A stretch of DNA of 33,354 nucleotides, from the NCBI GenBank assembly GCA_002708935.1, contig PAPO01000004.1, forward strand, positions 90,384-123,737. Reading direction: 5' to 3'. How positions within the stretch are numbered: position 1 is the stretch's first letter; each line of letters opens with the position of its first letter. This document shows, in pieces, positions 1 through 8,730 of this stretch. The DNA comes from Acidimicrobiaceae bacterium (GTDB taxonomy: Bacteria > Actinomycetota > Acidimicrobiia > Acidimicrobiales > Poriferisodalaceae). Under the pieces are notes generated by a model, which did no database searches, was not told the origin of the DNA, and worked only from the letters and a program-made list of their open reading frames with translations. The translations under genes and the position numbers were made by a program.

Positions 1-1211
1 CCGCTTTGCGAATGTACGTGATGGGAGAAGAGGCCACCGAGCGAGAGGCCACCGAGGCCGAAATTGCACGTCAACGTGAGCTAGTAACCGAAGCGCTTGA
101 AGCAGGGGCTTTAGGGTTTGCTACTAGCCGGGCTAACACTCACGTCGGTTACGAGGGGCGTCCAGTCCCGAGCCGTTTAGCAACCCCTGAAGAGATAATT
201 GAGATCGCTCAAGCACTCGGTGACGTTGGCGGCGTTATGCAGGCGACTCAAGGTCGTGGTCTGAGCCACCAGCAATTTGCGCAGGTGGCCGAAACCACCG
301 GCGCCAACGTAAGTTGGACAGCGTTGCTCGCAAGTGCTGTCGGGCCTGGAAGTCATTTAAAGGACGTAGAGCAAGCTCACGAACTAGCTGCACGGGGTAT
401 CTCGGTCTACCCACAGGTCGCAGTTCAGCCGGTGCAGTTTGAAATGAGTTGGAAGGCTCCCTTCATCTACGAGGGAATGCGGTTATTTGAACCTGTGGCC
501 AAGAGCGACCACGATGGCCGGAAGGCCTATTACGCAGATCCCGAGTGGCGAGAAAAGTTCAAAGAGAAGGCCGGTAATGGCGGCAAGGTAGGCGATCGTT
601 GGTCTCGGACTGAAATAACTTGGTTTCCTCCAGATCCGTCGTTTGAAGGACTTAATGTCCAAGAACTTGCTGACGAACGCGGCGAAGATCCTATAGATCT
701 CATGTTGGATATGGCCTTGGACGCTGATCTGGATATGCGCATACTTCAAGATGTTCTCAATCATGATCGTGATGAGATAGATGAGCTCCTACACGACCCG
801 ACGACGGTCATCGGACTTTCAGATGCCGGGGCTCACGCCAGTCAGCTATGCGACGCGAAATACTCGACCGAGTTTCTGTCAACCTTTGTCCGAGAGCGGC
901 AAAGTTTTGAAGTTGAACAAGCGGTTCATATGCTCACCCAACGGCCAGCCCAGATTTTTGGGATTGAAGACCGTGGCACCCTCAGTGAGGGTGGTTGGGC
1001 TGACGTCGTTGTCTTTGACATGGATCACGTCGGACACGATGGAAAGCGGCGCGTGTACGACCTTCCATCTGGAGCTGATCGCTTGATTTCAGACGCTAAA
1101 GGAATTGATGCAGTGGTCGTGAACGGAACAGTCATCAGACATGATGGAGAAGACACGGTCTCTGCTGAATCTGCACTGCCCGGAAAGCTGCTCCGTCAGG
1201 GCAAGGGTTAA
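1..1211 (+). CDS. Amidohydrolase family protein (N-acyl-D-amino-acid deacylase-like), 5' end truncated by window
   Basis: ORF open to the window edge; C-terminal amidohydrolase motifs (TTVIGLSDAGAHASQLCDA, HMLTQRPAQIFGIEDRGTLSEGGWADVVVFD). Confidence 0.8.
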   Translation, partial: ALRMYVMGEEATEREATEAEIARQRELVTEALEAGALGFATSRANTHVGYEGRPVPSRLATPEEIIEIAQALGDVGGVMQATQGRGLSHQQFAQVAETTGANVSWTALLASAVGPGSHLKDVEQAHELAARGISVYPQVAVQPVQFEMSWKAPFIYEGMRLFEPVAKSDHDGRKAYYADPEWREKFKEKAGNGGKVGDRWSRTEITWFPPDPSFEGLNVQELADERGEDPIDLMLDMALDADLDMRILQDVLNHDRDEIDELLHDPTTVIGLSDAGAHASQLCDAKYSTEFLSTFVRERQSFEVEQAVHMLTQRPAQIFGIEDRGTLSEGGWADVVVFDMDHVGHDGKRRVYDLPSGADRLISDAKGIDAVVVNGTVIRHDGEDTVSAESALPGKLLRQGKG

Positions 1212-1214
1212 CGA

Positions 1215-2816
1215 GTGCCTGTAGACCCCAACCGAGAATTCTGGAAGCCCGGAATGGATTGGGCTAAAGCTATTGAGGACATCGAATACGTCAAAGGCTT
1301 AGCCGACGAGATGGGTGGAGCGGACCGAGTTCAACGTCAGCATGACGGCGGTAGATACACCGTCCGAGAACGCATGGAAAAGTTCTGCGACCCCGGCTCG
1401 TTTCTAGAGATGGGCCATCTGATCGGCGCCGCAGAGTACGACTCCGAGGGCAACTTGGTTGAATTTTCACCAGGCGGTTACGTCATGGGTTTAGGCGAAA
1501 TTTCTGGCCGGCCAGTATCTGTTGGTGGTGATGACTTCACTCTGTCTGGGGGAAGCCCTCACGATGTCCACAAATTGCCCCACCATTTCGCTCAACCTTT
1601 AGCACTGAAATACGGCATCCCGTATGTCCAACTCCGCGAAGGCGTCGGCCACTCATCCAAACAGGACGAACAAGATGGCCATATGGGACTTCCTCAGGGT
1701 GATCTTTGGCATGAAGGCGTTGAGTTGTTGCGGAATGTTCCCGTCGCTTCAGCGATTCTGGGGTCAGTAGCTGGCTGGCCAGCTGCTGCTGCTTTGCTAT
1801 CTCATTTCAGCGTAATGATTAAAGACAAGTCCCAAATTTTTCCATCAGGACCTCCTGTCGTGGAGCGCGCCATTGGAGAGAAGCTTTCCAAAGAAGAGCT
1901 TGGCGGATGGCGAATGCATGTCGTCGAAAGTGGACAGGTAGACAACGTCGCAGAAAACGAAGATGACGCTTTCCAGCAGATACGAGATTTTCTTTCTTAT
2001 CTGCCGAACACCGTGCGGGACGTAGCGCCGCGGGTCGACACAGGGGATGATCCAGAGCGGCGACCACAGGAATTACTAGATTTCGTTCCCACGAATCGCC
2101 GACAGGGCTACGACGCTCGGGCCCTTATCCGTCATGTCGTCGATAACGGTGACTTTTTCGAGATGAGAGAATTGTATGCAAGTGGCCTCATCACAGGTTT
2201 CGCTCGGCTGGATGGTTGGTCTGTAGGCGTCATCGGCAGTGACCCGATGAGTAAAGCTGGGGCGATGGACGGCAATGCTGCCGATAAATACACCCACTTT
2301 CTCGACCTCTGCGACACATTCAACTTGCCGTTACTTATTTTCCTCGACATGCCTGGTTTTATGCTGGGCTCACATGCCGAACGAATCGCCACGATGCGTC
2401 GAGGTGCTCGTGCCCTCATTGCATCAGCCGAGTGTCAGGTACCTAAGGTCGAGTTCATGGTGCGGAAAAGTTACGGCGTTGCCGCAGATGCTCCGAACTC
2501 AATTGGTTTACCTGACAGCATCAACCTGCGTTTTGGTTGGCCCTCAGGGGAATGGGGTGGAATTCCTATCGAGGGCGGGGTTGCTGCTGCCTACCGGCGC
2601 GAAATCGCGGATGCGGATGACCCTGACGCCCACCGAGAAGCCATTGAGGAACGTCTACTTCGACTCCGATCGCCTTTCAGAGCGGCTCACCGTGGCGATG
2701 TGGTGGATCTCATCGATCCTCGAGAAACAAGAGCATTAGCTTGCCGTTTTGTGAATCTTGCTCAACCAAAATTGCGGGAGTTGGCGCAACGACCAAAACG
2801 CGCCGTTCGTCCTTAA
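1215..2816 (+). CDS. Acyl-CoA carboxylase carboxyltransferase (beta) subunit family protein
   Basis: 533-aa ORF; RERMEKFCDPGSFLEMG, YVMGLGEISGRPVSVGGDDFTLSGGS, and PLLIFLDMPGFMLGSHAER resemble propionyl/methylcrotonyl-CoA carboxylase beta subunits. Confidence 0.85.
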   Translation: MPVDPNREFWKPGMDWAKAIEDIEYVKGLADEMGGADRVQRQHDGGRYTVRERMEKFCDPGSFLEMGHLIGAAEYDSEGNLVEFSPGGYVMGLGEISGRPVSVGGDDFTLSGGSPHDVHKLPHHFAQPLALKYGIPYVQLREGVGHSSKQDEQDGHMGLPQGDLWHEGVELLRNVPVASAILGSVAGWPAAAALLSHFSVMIKDKSQIFPSGPPVVERAIGEKLSKEELGGWRMHVVESGQVDNVAENEDDAFQQIRDFLSYLPNTVRDVAPRVDTGDDPERRPQELLDFVPTNRRQGYDARALIRHVVDNGDFFEMRELYASGLITGFARLDGWSVGVIGSDPMSKAGAMDGNAADKYTHFLDLCDTFNLPLLIFLDMPGFMLGSHAERIATMRRGARALIASAECQVPKVEFMVRKSYGVAADAPNSIGLPDSINLRFGWPSGEWGGIPIEGGVAAAYRREIADADDPDAHREAIEERLLRLRSPFRAAHRGDVVDLIDPRETRALACRFVNLAQPKLRELAQRPKRAVRP

Positions 2817-3613
2817 CTCGGTTTGAAGCCCTTCAGAGTAACCCTGTAGCCGTGACGGGTCGCTGGGTAGTAGTCCCAGGTCGCAAGGTGTTGTACGCAG
2901 CGGTTGTCCCACATTGCTATGGAATTTTTGGACCAATGAAAACGGACGTGAAAGTTAGGATTTTCGATGTGTTTGTATAGGTGTTGCAAGATCGCATAAC
3001 TCTCATCACGACTTAGGTCTTCAATGCGTTTGGTGAAACCTTGGTTGACGAAAAGGCCTTTTCTCCCGGTTTCAGGGTGGGTAAGTACAACAGGATGCTG
3101 AGCCGAAGGCGGAGTCTCGTCTTGTCGATGACCAGGAAGTTTGCCTAGTCGATGCAACGCGACGCGATCTTCAAGAAACTCTTGGAACACTGGAGATAAG
3201 GCTTCATACGCTGAGTACATGGAACTAAACAAAGTTGCCCCGCCGCCGTTGGGTGGAATCTCGGTGAGTCGCAAAATGCTGCCCAACGGCGGGTTTTGTT
3301 CGAAGGTGACGTCGCTGTGCCAACCATCACCAGCTACAGATCGCGAGTTTTCATCTGCATGAATGATCAACACTTCAGGATGTTCTGGGTGGTGCGGGAC
3401 GGTGGGGTGAATATGTAATTCTCCGAACCGGGCAGCGAAAGCTATGTGTTGCTCATGGGTCAGATCCTGGTCTCTGAAGAAGATGACTTGATGTTCTAAC
3501 CAGGCTTCACGAATCTGTTCAACGGCCCCTTCGGTGAGTTCTTCGCGCAGGTCCACGCCGCCTATTTCTGCCCCAATCCTCGGGGTAGTCGGGGTGACGG
3601 TAACTACATTCAT
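2813..3613 (-). CDS. TauD/TfdA family Fe(II)/2-oxoglutarate dioxygenase
   Basis: IGAEIGGVDLREELTE, HQVIFFRDQDLTHEQHIAFAARFGELHIHP, GWHSDVTFEQNPPLGSIL (HxD), ATRHGYRVTLKG. Confidence 0.9.
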   Translation of the reverse strand: MNVVTVTPTTPRIGAEIGGVDLREELTEGAVEQIREAWLEHQVIFFRDQDLTHEQHIAFAARFGELHIHPTVPHHPEHPEVLIIHADENSRSVAGDGWHSDVTFEQNPPLGSILRLTEIPPNGGGATLFSSMYSAYEALSPVFQEFLEDRVALHRLGKLPGHRQDETPPSAQHPVVLTHPETGRKGLFVNQGFTKRIEDLSRDESYAILQHLYKHIENPNFHVRFHWSKNSIAMWDNRCVQHLATWDYYPATRHGYRVTLKGFKPS

Positions 3614-3659
3614 GCTGCAAGGCTATGTGTGTGACGTCTCCGCGTGGCAAATTAATAGG

Positions 3660-4664
3660 GTGATCGACTTAAGATCTGACACAGTTTCTCGCCCAACTGA
3701 GGCGATGCGCAGCGCAATGGCCACCGCCGAAGTGGGAGATGACGTCTTTGGTGACGACCCTTCAGTGCGTCGTCTGGAAAATCGTGTTGCTGAATTGCTT
3801 GGCAAACAAGCAGCGGTTTTTGTTTCCTCGGGAACCCAATCGAATCTCTGCGCGTTAATGGCTCACTGTCAACGTGGTGACGAGTACTTAGTAGGCGACC
3901 ATGCCCATACTTATATGTTTGAGGGAGGTGGGGCTGCCGTGCTCGGCAGTATCCAACCTCAGACCGTGCCGATGTTGGAATCAGGGATGCTGGATCTAGC
4001 TGTTGCCCGGTCTTCAATCAAACCCGATGACGCCCACTTTGCGAGGACTCGTCTTTTGTGTCTCGAAAATACGACCGACGGGAAGGTCCTTAGCCTTAAT
4101 GATCTGCGATCTGGCCGTGAACTAGCTGACGAAAATGGTTTGGGATATCACCTTGATGGGGCTCGTCTCTGGAACGCCGCCGTAGCTCTGGAGGTTGAGC
4201 CAGCTGATGTTGCCGGCCCGTTCGACACTGTGTCGGTGTGTCTGTCTAAAGGGTTGGGTGCCCCGATCGGCTCAGTGTTGTCAGGCTCTCAAGCGTTGAT
4301 CGATGAAGCCAGGAAGTGGCGGAAAATGCTTGGTGGGGCGATGCGACAGGTTGGCCTTGTCGCTGCTGCGGGACAGCATGCGATAGACAATCACATTGAA
4401 CGGCTTGCCGATGACCATCGCAACGCTGAAACTCTCGCCGAGGGTCTTGCCGGTATTGATGGTTTGGAGGTAGATGCGCAGAACACGAACATGGTTTTTG
4501 TTCGTGTGCTCGGCGATAGTGCCGGTTTAGAGAATGGGTTATTGAATCGAGGCGTTTTGACTAGGTGGTCCGGGAACACCAGCAGAATGGTTTTACATCT
4601 TGATGTCAGTGAAGCGGACGTGGCAACTGTAATTACATCGGTTGCAGAAGAACTGAACTGTTAG
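3660..4664 (+). CDS. Low-specificity threonine aldolase family (PLP-dependent)
   Basis: VIDLRSDTVSRPTEAMRSAMATAEVGDDVFGDDPSV and DTVSVCLSKGLGAPIGSVLSGS. The listed ORF starts at 3534, but homology begins at the in-frame GTG at 3660. Confidence 0.88.
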   Translation: MIDLRSDTVSRPTEAMRSAMATAEVGDDVFGDDPSVRRLENRVAELLGKQAAVFVSSGTQSNLCALMAHCQRGDEYLVGDHAHTYMFEGGGAAVLGSIQPQTVPMLESGMLDLAVARSSIKPDDAHFARTRLLCLENTTDGKVLSLNDLRSGRELADENGLGYHLDGARLWNAAVALEVEPADVAGPFDTVSVCLSKGLGAPIGSVLSGSQALIDEARKWRKMLGGAMRQVGLVAAAGQHAIDNHIERLADDHRNAETLAEGLAGIDGLEVDAQNTNMVFVRVLGDSAGLENGLLNRGVLTRWSGNTSRMVLHLDVSEADVATVITSVAEELNC

Positions 4665-6580
4665 TCGGCTACCAATTCGGTAACTGGTTCAGTCAAGTAT
4701 TCACTTAAGTCTGCTTCACGGGTCATCGCATAAAAATCGACGTTCCGCCATGGTGAGTTCACGACGATACGCCCACGTTCGTTGCGGTAGTAGGACTCCA
4801 TACCTGGGTGGGTCCAGACCATCTGCGTGTGCGCCTGATCGACATCTTCGTTGTACCTGTCGTGGATGTCTTGGCGGATTTCGACAGCGCCAAGATTTTG
4901 GTCCAACATCTTTTGGATTACATCCATGATGTAACGGACTTGCATTTCCACCACAAAGATCAGGCTGCCACCGTGACCGGGTTGAAGGTTCGGTCCGTAG
5001 AGAGTGAAGAAATTTGGGAAGTTAGGGACCACGGTGCCGAGGTAGGCCTGAGCATTGTCTTGTTCCCATTGACTCATCAGGGAGGTTCCTGAGCGGCCCT
5101 GCGCTTCGTAGGTGGTTATAAAGTTGAGGACATCGAAGCCTGTAGCGAGAACCAACACATCAGCTTCATATTCGCTGCCGTCTTCAGTCGTTAAGGAATT
5201 TGCGTCAACGTTGCTTATGCGCTCATCTACCAATTGGACCTTCGGGTTTCGCAACATCCGGTACCACCCGTTGTCCATCAACATTCTTTTCCCGAATGGC
5301 GGATAGGTCGGAAGTACACGGTCAAGTAGCTCCGAAGCATGGTCTCCTAATTCGCTGATTACGTGGTTAGTGAAGTACGCCCTATGCGCGTCGTTTTGGG
5401 CGTTGAGTGATCGCTCTGGGTGCTCCCAATCGGGGTCCTTGTGAAGCGCCGAATGGATCCGATCATTGAATGTCCATCCCAGTCGAACCCGGTACCAGTT
5501 TCGGTAAAGAGGAACTTCTCGCAAAAGAAAGCGGAGCGGATCAGGCACCTCTTTTCGAAATTGTTCAAACGGTGCTGCCCAATGAACTGACTTTTGGAAG
5601 ATAGTGAGGGATTCCACTTCGTCTTGAATTTCTGGGCCAATCTGCATACAACTCGCCCCATTACCGATAATTGCTACCTTCTTGTCTTGAAGGTCAGCAG
5701 TTTCGGGCCAGCGCGCCGTATGCCATTGCTCGCCTTCCCAGTCTTCGAGACCATCGATATCTGGTGATACTGGCGGGTTGAAGATTCCTGCCGCGCTGAT
5801 CACGACATTGGCTTCGGTTTGTTCTTGACTTCCATCTGGCAAGCAAAGTGTTACGAGCCAGTTTTGTTTCTGGTTTTGGTATTCGATTCGTTCGACAGTG
5901 GTTTCGAATCGGATGGTGTCCCGTACCTCAAAACTGTCACAGACGTGTTCTAAATATCCATGCAGTTCGTCACGAAGGCAGAAATACTTTTGCCAGTCGT
6001 AAGGAGCGAAGGAGTAGGAATACAGGTGGTTTGGGGTGTCTACACCGGCACCCGGGTAACTGTTCTCCCACCAAACTCCCCCGACCGTTGAATTGCGTTC
6101 GATCACCTGAAAGTTGATGCCAAGCATCTGGAGATTAATCGCAGCACATAAACCCGAGACTCCTGCTCCGATAACAATGACATTGAAATCGGGAGGGGAA
6201 CTGATTGTTTGGTGATCAAGAAACTTGACTTGACCCAGTTGCGCGGCAGTGAACTGGCCATATTCGGTCGGAACGGACTCAGCCATCGAAACGCTCAACA
6301 TCCGAACTATGAGGTCGTAGTCAGGTTCGGGGAGCGCAATGGGACGACCGTCGCGCCACGCCAATATCGCCTCCAAAGCTGCTTGTCGAACTTCTTGCTG
6401 GTGGCGGGGTTCGAGGCCGCCGGTGTCGTTGTCTCCTAAACCCGGTTGTCGTTTCGGTAAGTACGGTTCTTCCAGCCAATGAAGTTCACCGGTTAGTTGC
6501 ACCAACACCATCAGCAGCGTCGGGATATTAGCTACTTCGATTGCGTCGGAAAATATTTGTTCTTCGGGACTGAGGGTCAT
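4661..6580 (-). CDS. NAD(P)/FAD-dependent Baeyer-Villiger-type monooxygenase with N-terminal extension (4-hydroxyacetophenone monooxygenase-like)
   Basis: Rossmann GxGxxG (VIVIGAGVSGLCAA), BVMO-like fingerprint (WEGEQWHTARWP), second GNGASCMQIGPE; about 120-aa N-terminal extension. Confidence 0.88.
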   Translation of the reverse strand: MTLSPEEQIFSDAIEVANIPTLLMVLVQLTGELHWLEEPYLPKRQPGLGDNDTGGLEPRHQQEVRQAALEAILAWRDGRPIALPEPDYDLIVRMLSVSMAESVPTEYGQFTAAQLGQVKFLDHQTISSPPDFNVIVIGAGVSGLCAAINLQMLGINFQVIERNSTVGGVWWENSYPGAGVDTPNHLYSYSFAPYDWQKYFCLRDELHGYLEHVCDSFEVRDTIRFETTVERIEYQNQKQNWLVTLCLPDGSQEQTEANVVISAAGIFNPPVSPDIDGLEDWEGEQWHTARWPETADLQDKKVAIIGNGASCMQIGPEIQDEVESLTIFQKSVHWAAPFEQFRKEVPDPLRFLLREVPLYRNWYRVRLGWTFNDRIHSALHKDPDWEHPERSLNAQNDAHRAYFTNHVISELGDHASELLDRVLPTYPPFGKRMLMDNGWYRMLRNPKVQLVDERISNVDANSLTTEDGSEYEADVLVLATGFDVLNFITTYEAQGRSGTSLMSQWEQDNAQAYLGTVVPNFPNFFTLYGPNLQPGHGGSLIFVVEMQVRYIMDVIQKMLDQNLGAVEIRQDIHDRYNEDVDQAHTQMVWTHPGMESYYRNERGRIVVNSPWRNVDFYAMTREADLSEYLTEPVTELVAD

Positions 6581-6582
6581 TG

Positions 6583-6759
6583 TTAAATACCAAGATCTTG
6601 CAGGTTGTAATTATTCAAGATATCTCGGATTGTCTCAGGGCCGTAGCGATGTTCATCTTCTTGACCTACAAAAGGTTCGAAAGCTCTCTTTTCGCCTTCA
6701 GCGCAATATTCCCTGAATTCGGAATTATCCCATTCTGGTTTTTGCTGTGTGTCAGTCAT
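6583..6759 (-). CDS. Small conserved-looking protein (58 aa) directly upstream of the BVMO; not in the supplied ORF track
   Basis: Manual reverse-strand translation: MTDTQQKPEWDNSEFREYCAEGEKRAFEPFVGQEDEHRYGPETIRDILNNYNLQDLGI*; purine-rich AGAGGG upstream; stop 2 nt before the BVMO ATG. Confidence 0.6.
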   Translation of the reverse strand: MTDTQQKPEWDNSEFREYCAEGEKRAFEPFVGQEDEHRYGPETIRDILNNYNLQDLGI

Positions 6760-6820
6760 AGCGCCCTCTTTTCACTCTAGATGGCGGCATCTAGCCCTCG
6801 CTGTGAGAGAGAATCCTGTG

Positions 6821-7705
6821 ATGACAGATTTATCGGTAGATCTTGTTGCGTTTGTTGGTCTGGGAGCAATGGGTGGCCCAATGTGCGCCAACCTAGCCGG
6901 GAAGTCGCCTGTCCCTGTTCTCGCCTATGACTTGAATGCTGATGCGGTGGCTTCAGCAGTGCGTGCTGGGGCTGTGGGGGCAGAAGGTTTGGCGGCGGTA
7001 GCTGAAGCTGACATCGTTTTCGTTTGTGTCCCTGGCGAAGACGAAACGCGTGCTGTTTGTCTTGGCCCGGGCGGACTATGTGATCAAGCTCGTTCGGGGC
7101 AGGTTGTTGTCGATTGCACCACGGCGACTGTGGCCGTCAACCTCGATGTGGCAGAGGCTCTCGCCGCCAAGGGCGCTTATTTCGCGGACGCGCCGGTCGC
7201 TCGTGGAGTACCTAACGCTATTGAAGGAACTTTATCGATCACCGTTGGGGCCGACAAAGAGACATTTAGCCGCATAACGCCTTGGCTCGAATGTATGGGT
7301 TCTGACGTTGCATACTGTGGTCCTGTAGGAACCGGAACCGTCATGAAACTAATGAACAACATGGTTTTATTTGAAAATGTGTCTGCTCTCGCGGAAGCCA
7401 TGGCGATCGCAACGCGGGCAGGTGTGGACCGGGATCGTGTATTTGAGTTACTTGGCCAGGGATCAGCTGACAGCTTCGCTCTTCGACGCCATGGTTCGTT
7501 CATGACTACAGGCGAGTACCCTGCCGATCTGTTTCCTACTACCTACTCTGTAAAGGATCTCAACTACGCGTTAGCTCTCGCCGATCAGCTTGATGTAGAT
7601 GCAGCTGGTGCCCGTTTAGTTCGGGACCGCTTCAGTGAGATAGTGGAGCGGGGTTTGGGGCACCTTTATTCACCAGTTGTCTACGAATTGTTCGATGGAA
7701 AATGA
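6821..7705 (+). CDS. NAD(P)-dependent oxidoreductase, 3-hydroxyisobutyrate dehydrogenase family
   Basis: VGLGAMGGPMCANLAG, DAPVARGVPNAIEGTLSITVGAD, GTGTVMKLMNNMV. The ATG at 6821 is a better start than 6749. Confidence 0.9.
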   Translation: MTDLSVDLVAFVGLGAMGGPMCANLAGKSPVPVLAYDLNADAVASAVRAGAVGAEGLAAVAEADIVFVCVPGEDETRAVCLGPGGLCDQARSGQVVVDCTTATVAVNLDVAEALAAKGAYFADAPVARGVPNAIEGTLSITVGADKETFSRITPWLECMGSDVAYCGPVGTGTVMKLMNNMVLFENVSALAEAMAIATRAGVDRDRVFELLGQGSADSFALRRHGSFMTTGEYPADLFPTTYSVKDLNYALALADQLDVDAAGARLVRDRFSEIVERGLGHLYSPVVYELFDGK

Positions 7706-8730
7706 ACCAAATAGATAACGAACTTCTTGAACGAGCAACCGCTTTAGCGGACAACCAGCTTTTTCCTAATGCGCTCGAAGTTGATGCTCAAGGGACAGTG
7801 CCTGCGTCCCAGCTTGATTTGATCTGTGAAGCCGGTTTTCATGGCCTTTTCGCCCCAACCGAGTTTGGTGGCTTAGGGGTTTCACCTCAAACCCAGTGGG
7901 CAGTTCACGAAGCCATATCGGGCGGCTGTTTAACAACCAGTTTCGTCTGGGCACAGCACGCGGGGCCAAGTAAAGCAGCGGCAGAAACGAATGGTCCCAT
8001 GAAAGATCGTTGGGCCGAAGCTCTTGCTACAGGAGAGTCCAGAGGTGGCGTCGCTTTCGCTCACCTAAATCGACCTGGTACTCCCATACTTCGCGCCGAA
8101 CCAGAAGGGAAAGGGTGGCTCTTTTCTGGAACAGCTCCTTTCGTTACCGGCTGGGGACACATAGACGTGGTGCTAACAGCGGCCCGTCATGGCGAATCGA
8201 TTGTGTGGGCAATGCTTGACGCTGAAGATTGTGAGACGCTGACTAGCCGGCGTTTGTCACTAGCAGCTATTGATTCGGCGGTTACTGTTGAACTCACACT
8301 GGACAACCACCCCGTGTCGGAGAGGTCCGTAACTTCGGTGGAGAGCTTCTCCGAATGGGCGGAGAAATATCGGCACGGGTTACGCTCAAACGGGTCAAAT
8401 CCTCTCGGTGTGACATCTAGAGCCACCCGTTTATTGGGACCCAGCCCCCTGGATGAACAGCTCGACGAGGCACGAAACAAAATCAACAAAGCGACTGTGG
8501 ACGAGCTACCTGAGGCTCGCGCCCTTTTGGGTGATCTTTGTGTCCGAGCCACTTCCGCTCTGGTGGCCACGGTTGGCGGATCGGCACTGTTCATCGAACA
8601 ACAAGCACAGCGACTCGCCAGAGAATCCTTGTTCCTCTTGGTGCAGGGCCAAACTCCCGAAATCAAAAAACACCACTTGAAACTGCTTACCGATAACGCA
8701 GCTACCAGGAGATCGACCAATGGCAACTAA
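7702..8730 (+). CDS. Acyl-CoA dehydrogenase family protein
   Basis: GFHGLFAPTEFGGLGVSPQTQW, GWLFSGTAPFVTGWGHID; ATGA overlap with the preceding gene. Confidence 0.82.
   Translation: MNQIDNELLERATALADNQLFPNALEVDAQGTVPASQLDLICEAGFHGLFAPTEFGGLGVSPQTQWAVHEAISGGCLTTSFVWAQHAGPSKAAAETNGPMKDRWAEALATGESRGGVAFAHLNRPGTPILRAEPEGKGWLFSGTAPFVTGWGHIDVVLTAARHGESIVWAMLDAEDCETLTSRRLSLAAIDSAVTVELTLDNHPVSERSVTSVESFSEWAEKYRHGLRSNGSNPLGVTSRATRLLGPSPLDEQLDEARNKINKATVDELPEARALLGDLCVRATSALVATVGGSALFIEQQAQRLARESLFLLVQGQTPEIKKHHLKLLTDNAATRRSTNGN

Noticed and set aside
483-764. Antisense or shadow ORFs in the track (e.g. 483-764 -, 1819-2067 -, 3652-4017 -, 8187-8726 -, 10662-11060 -, 17406-17900 +, 31210-31665 -)
   Set aside because: They lie opposite or out of frame within well-supported genes and have no recognisable domain or protein-like motifs.
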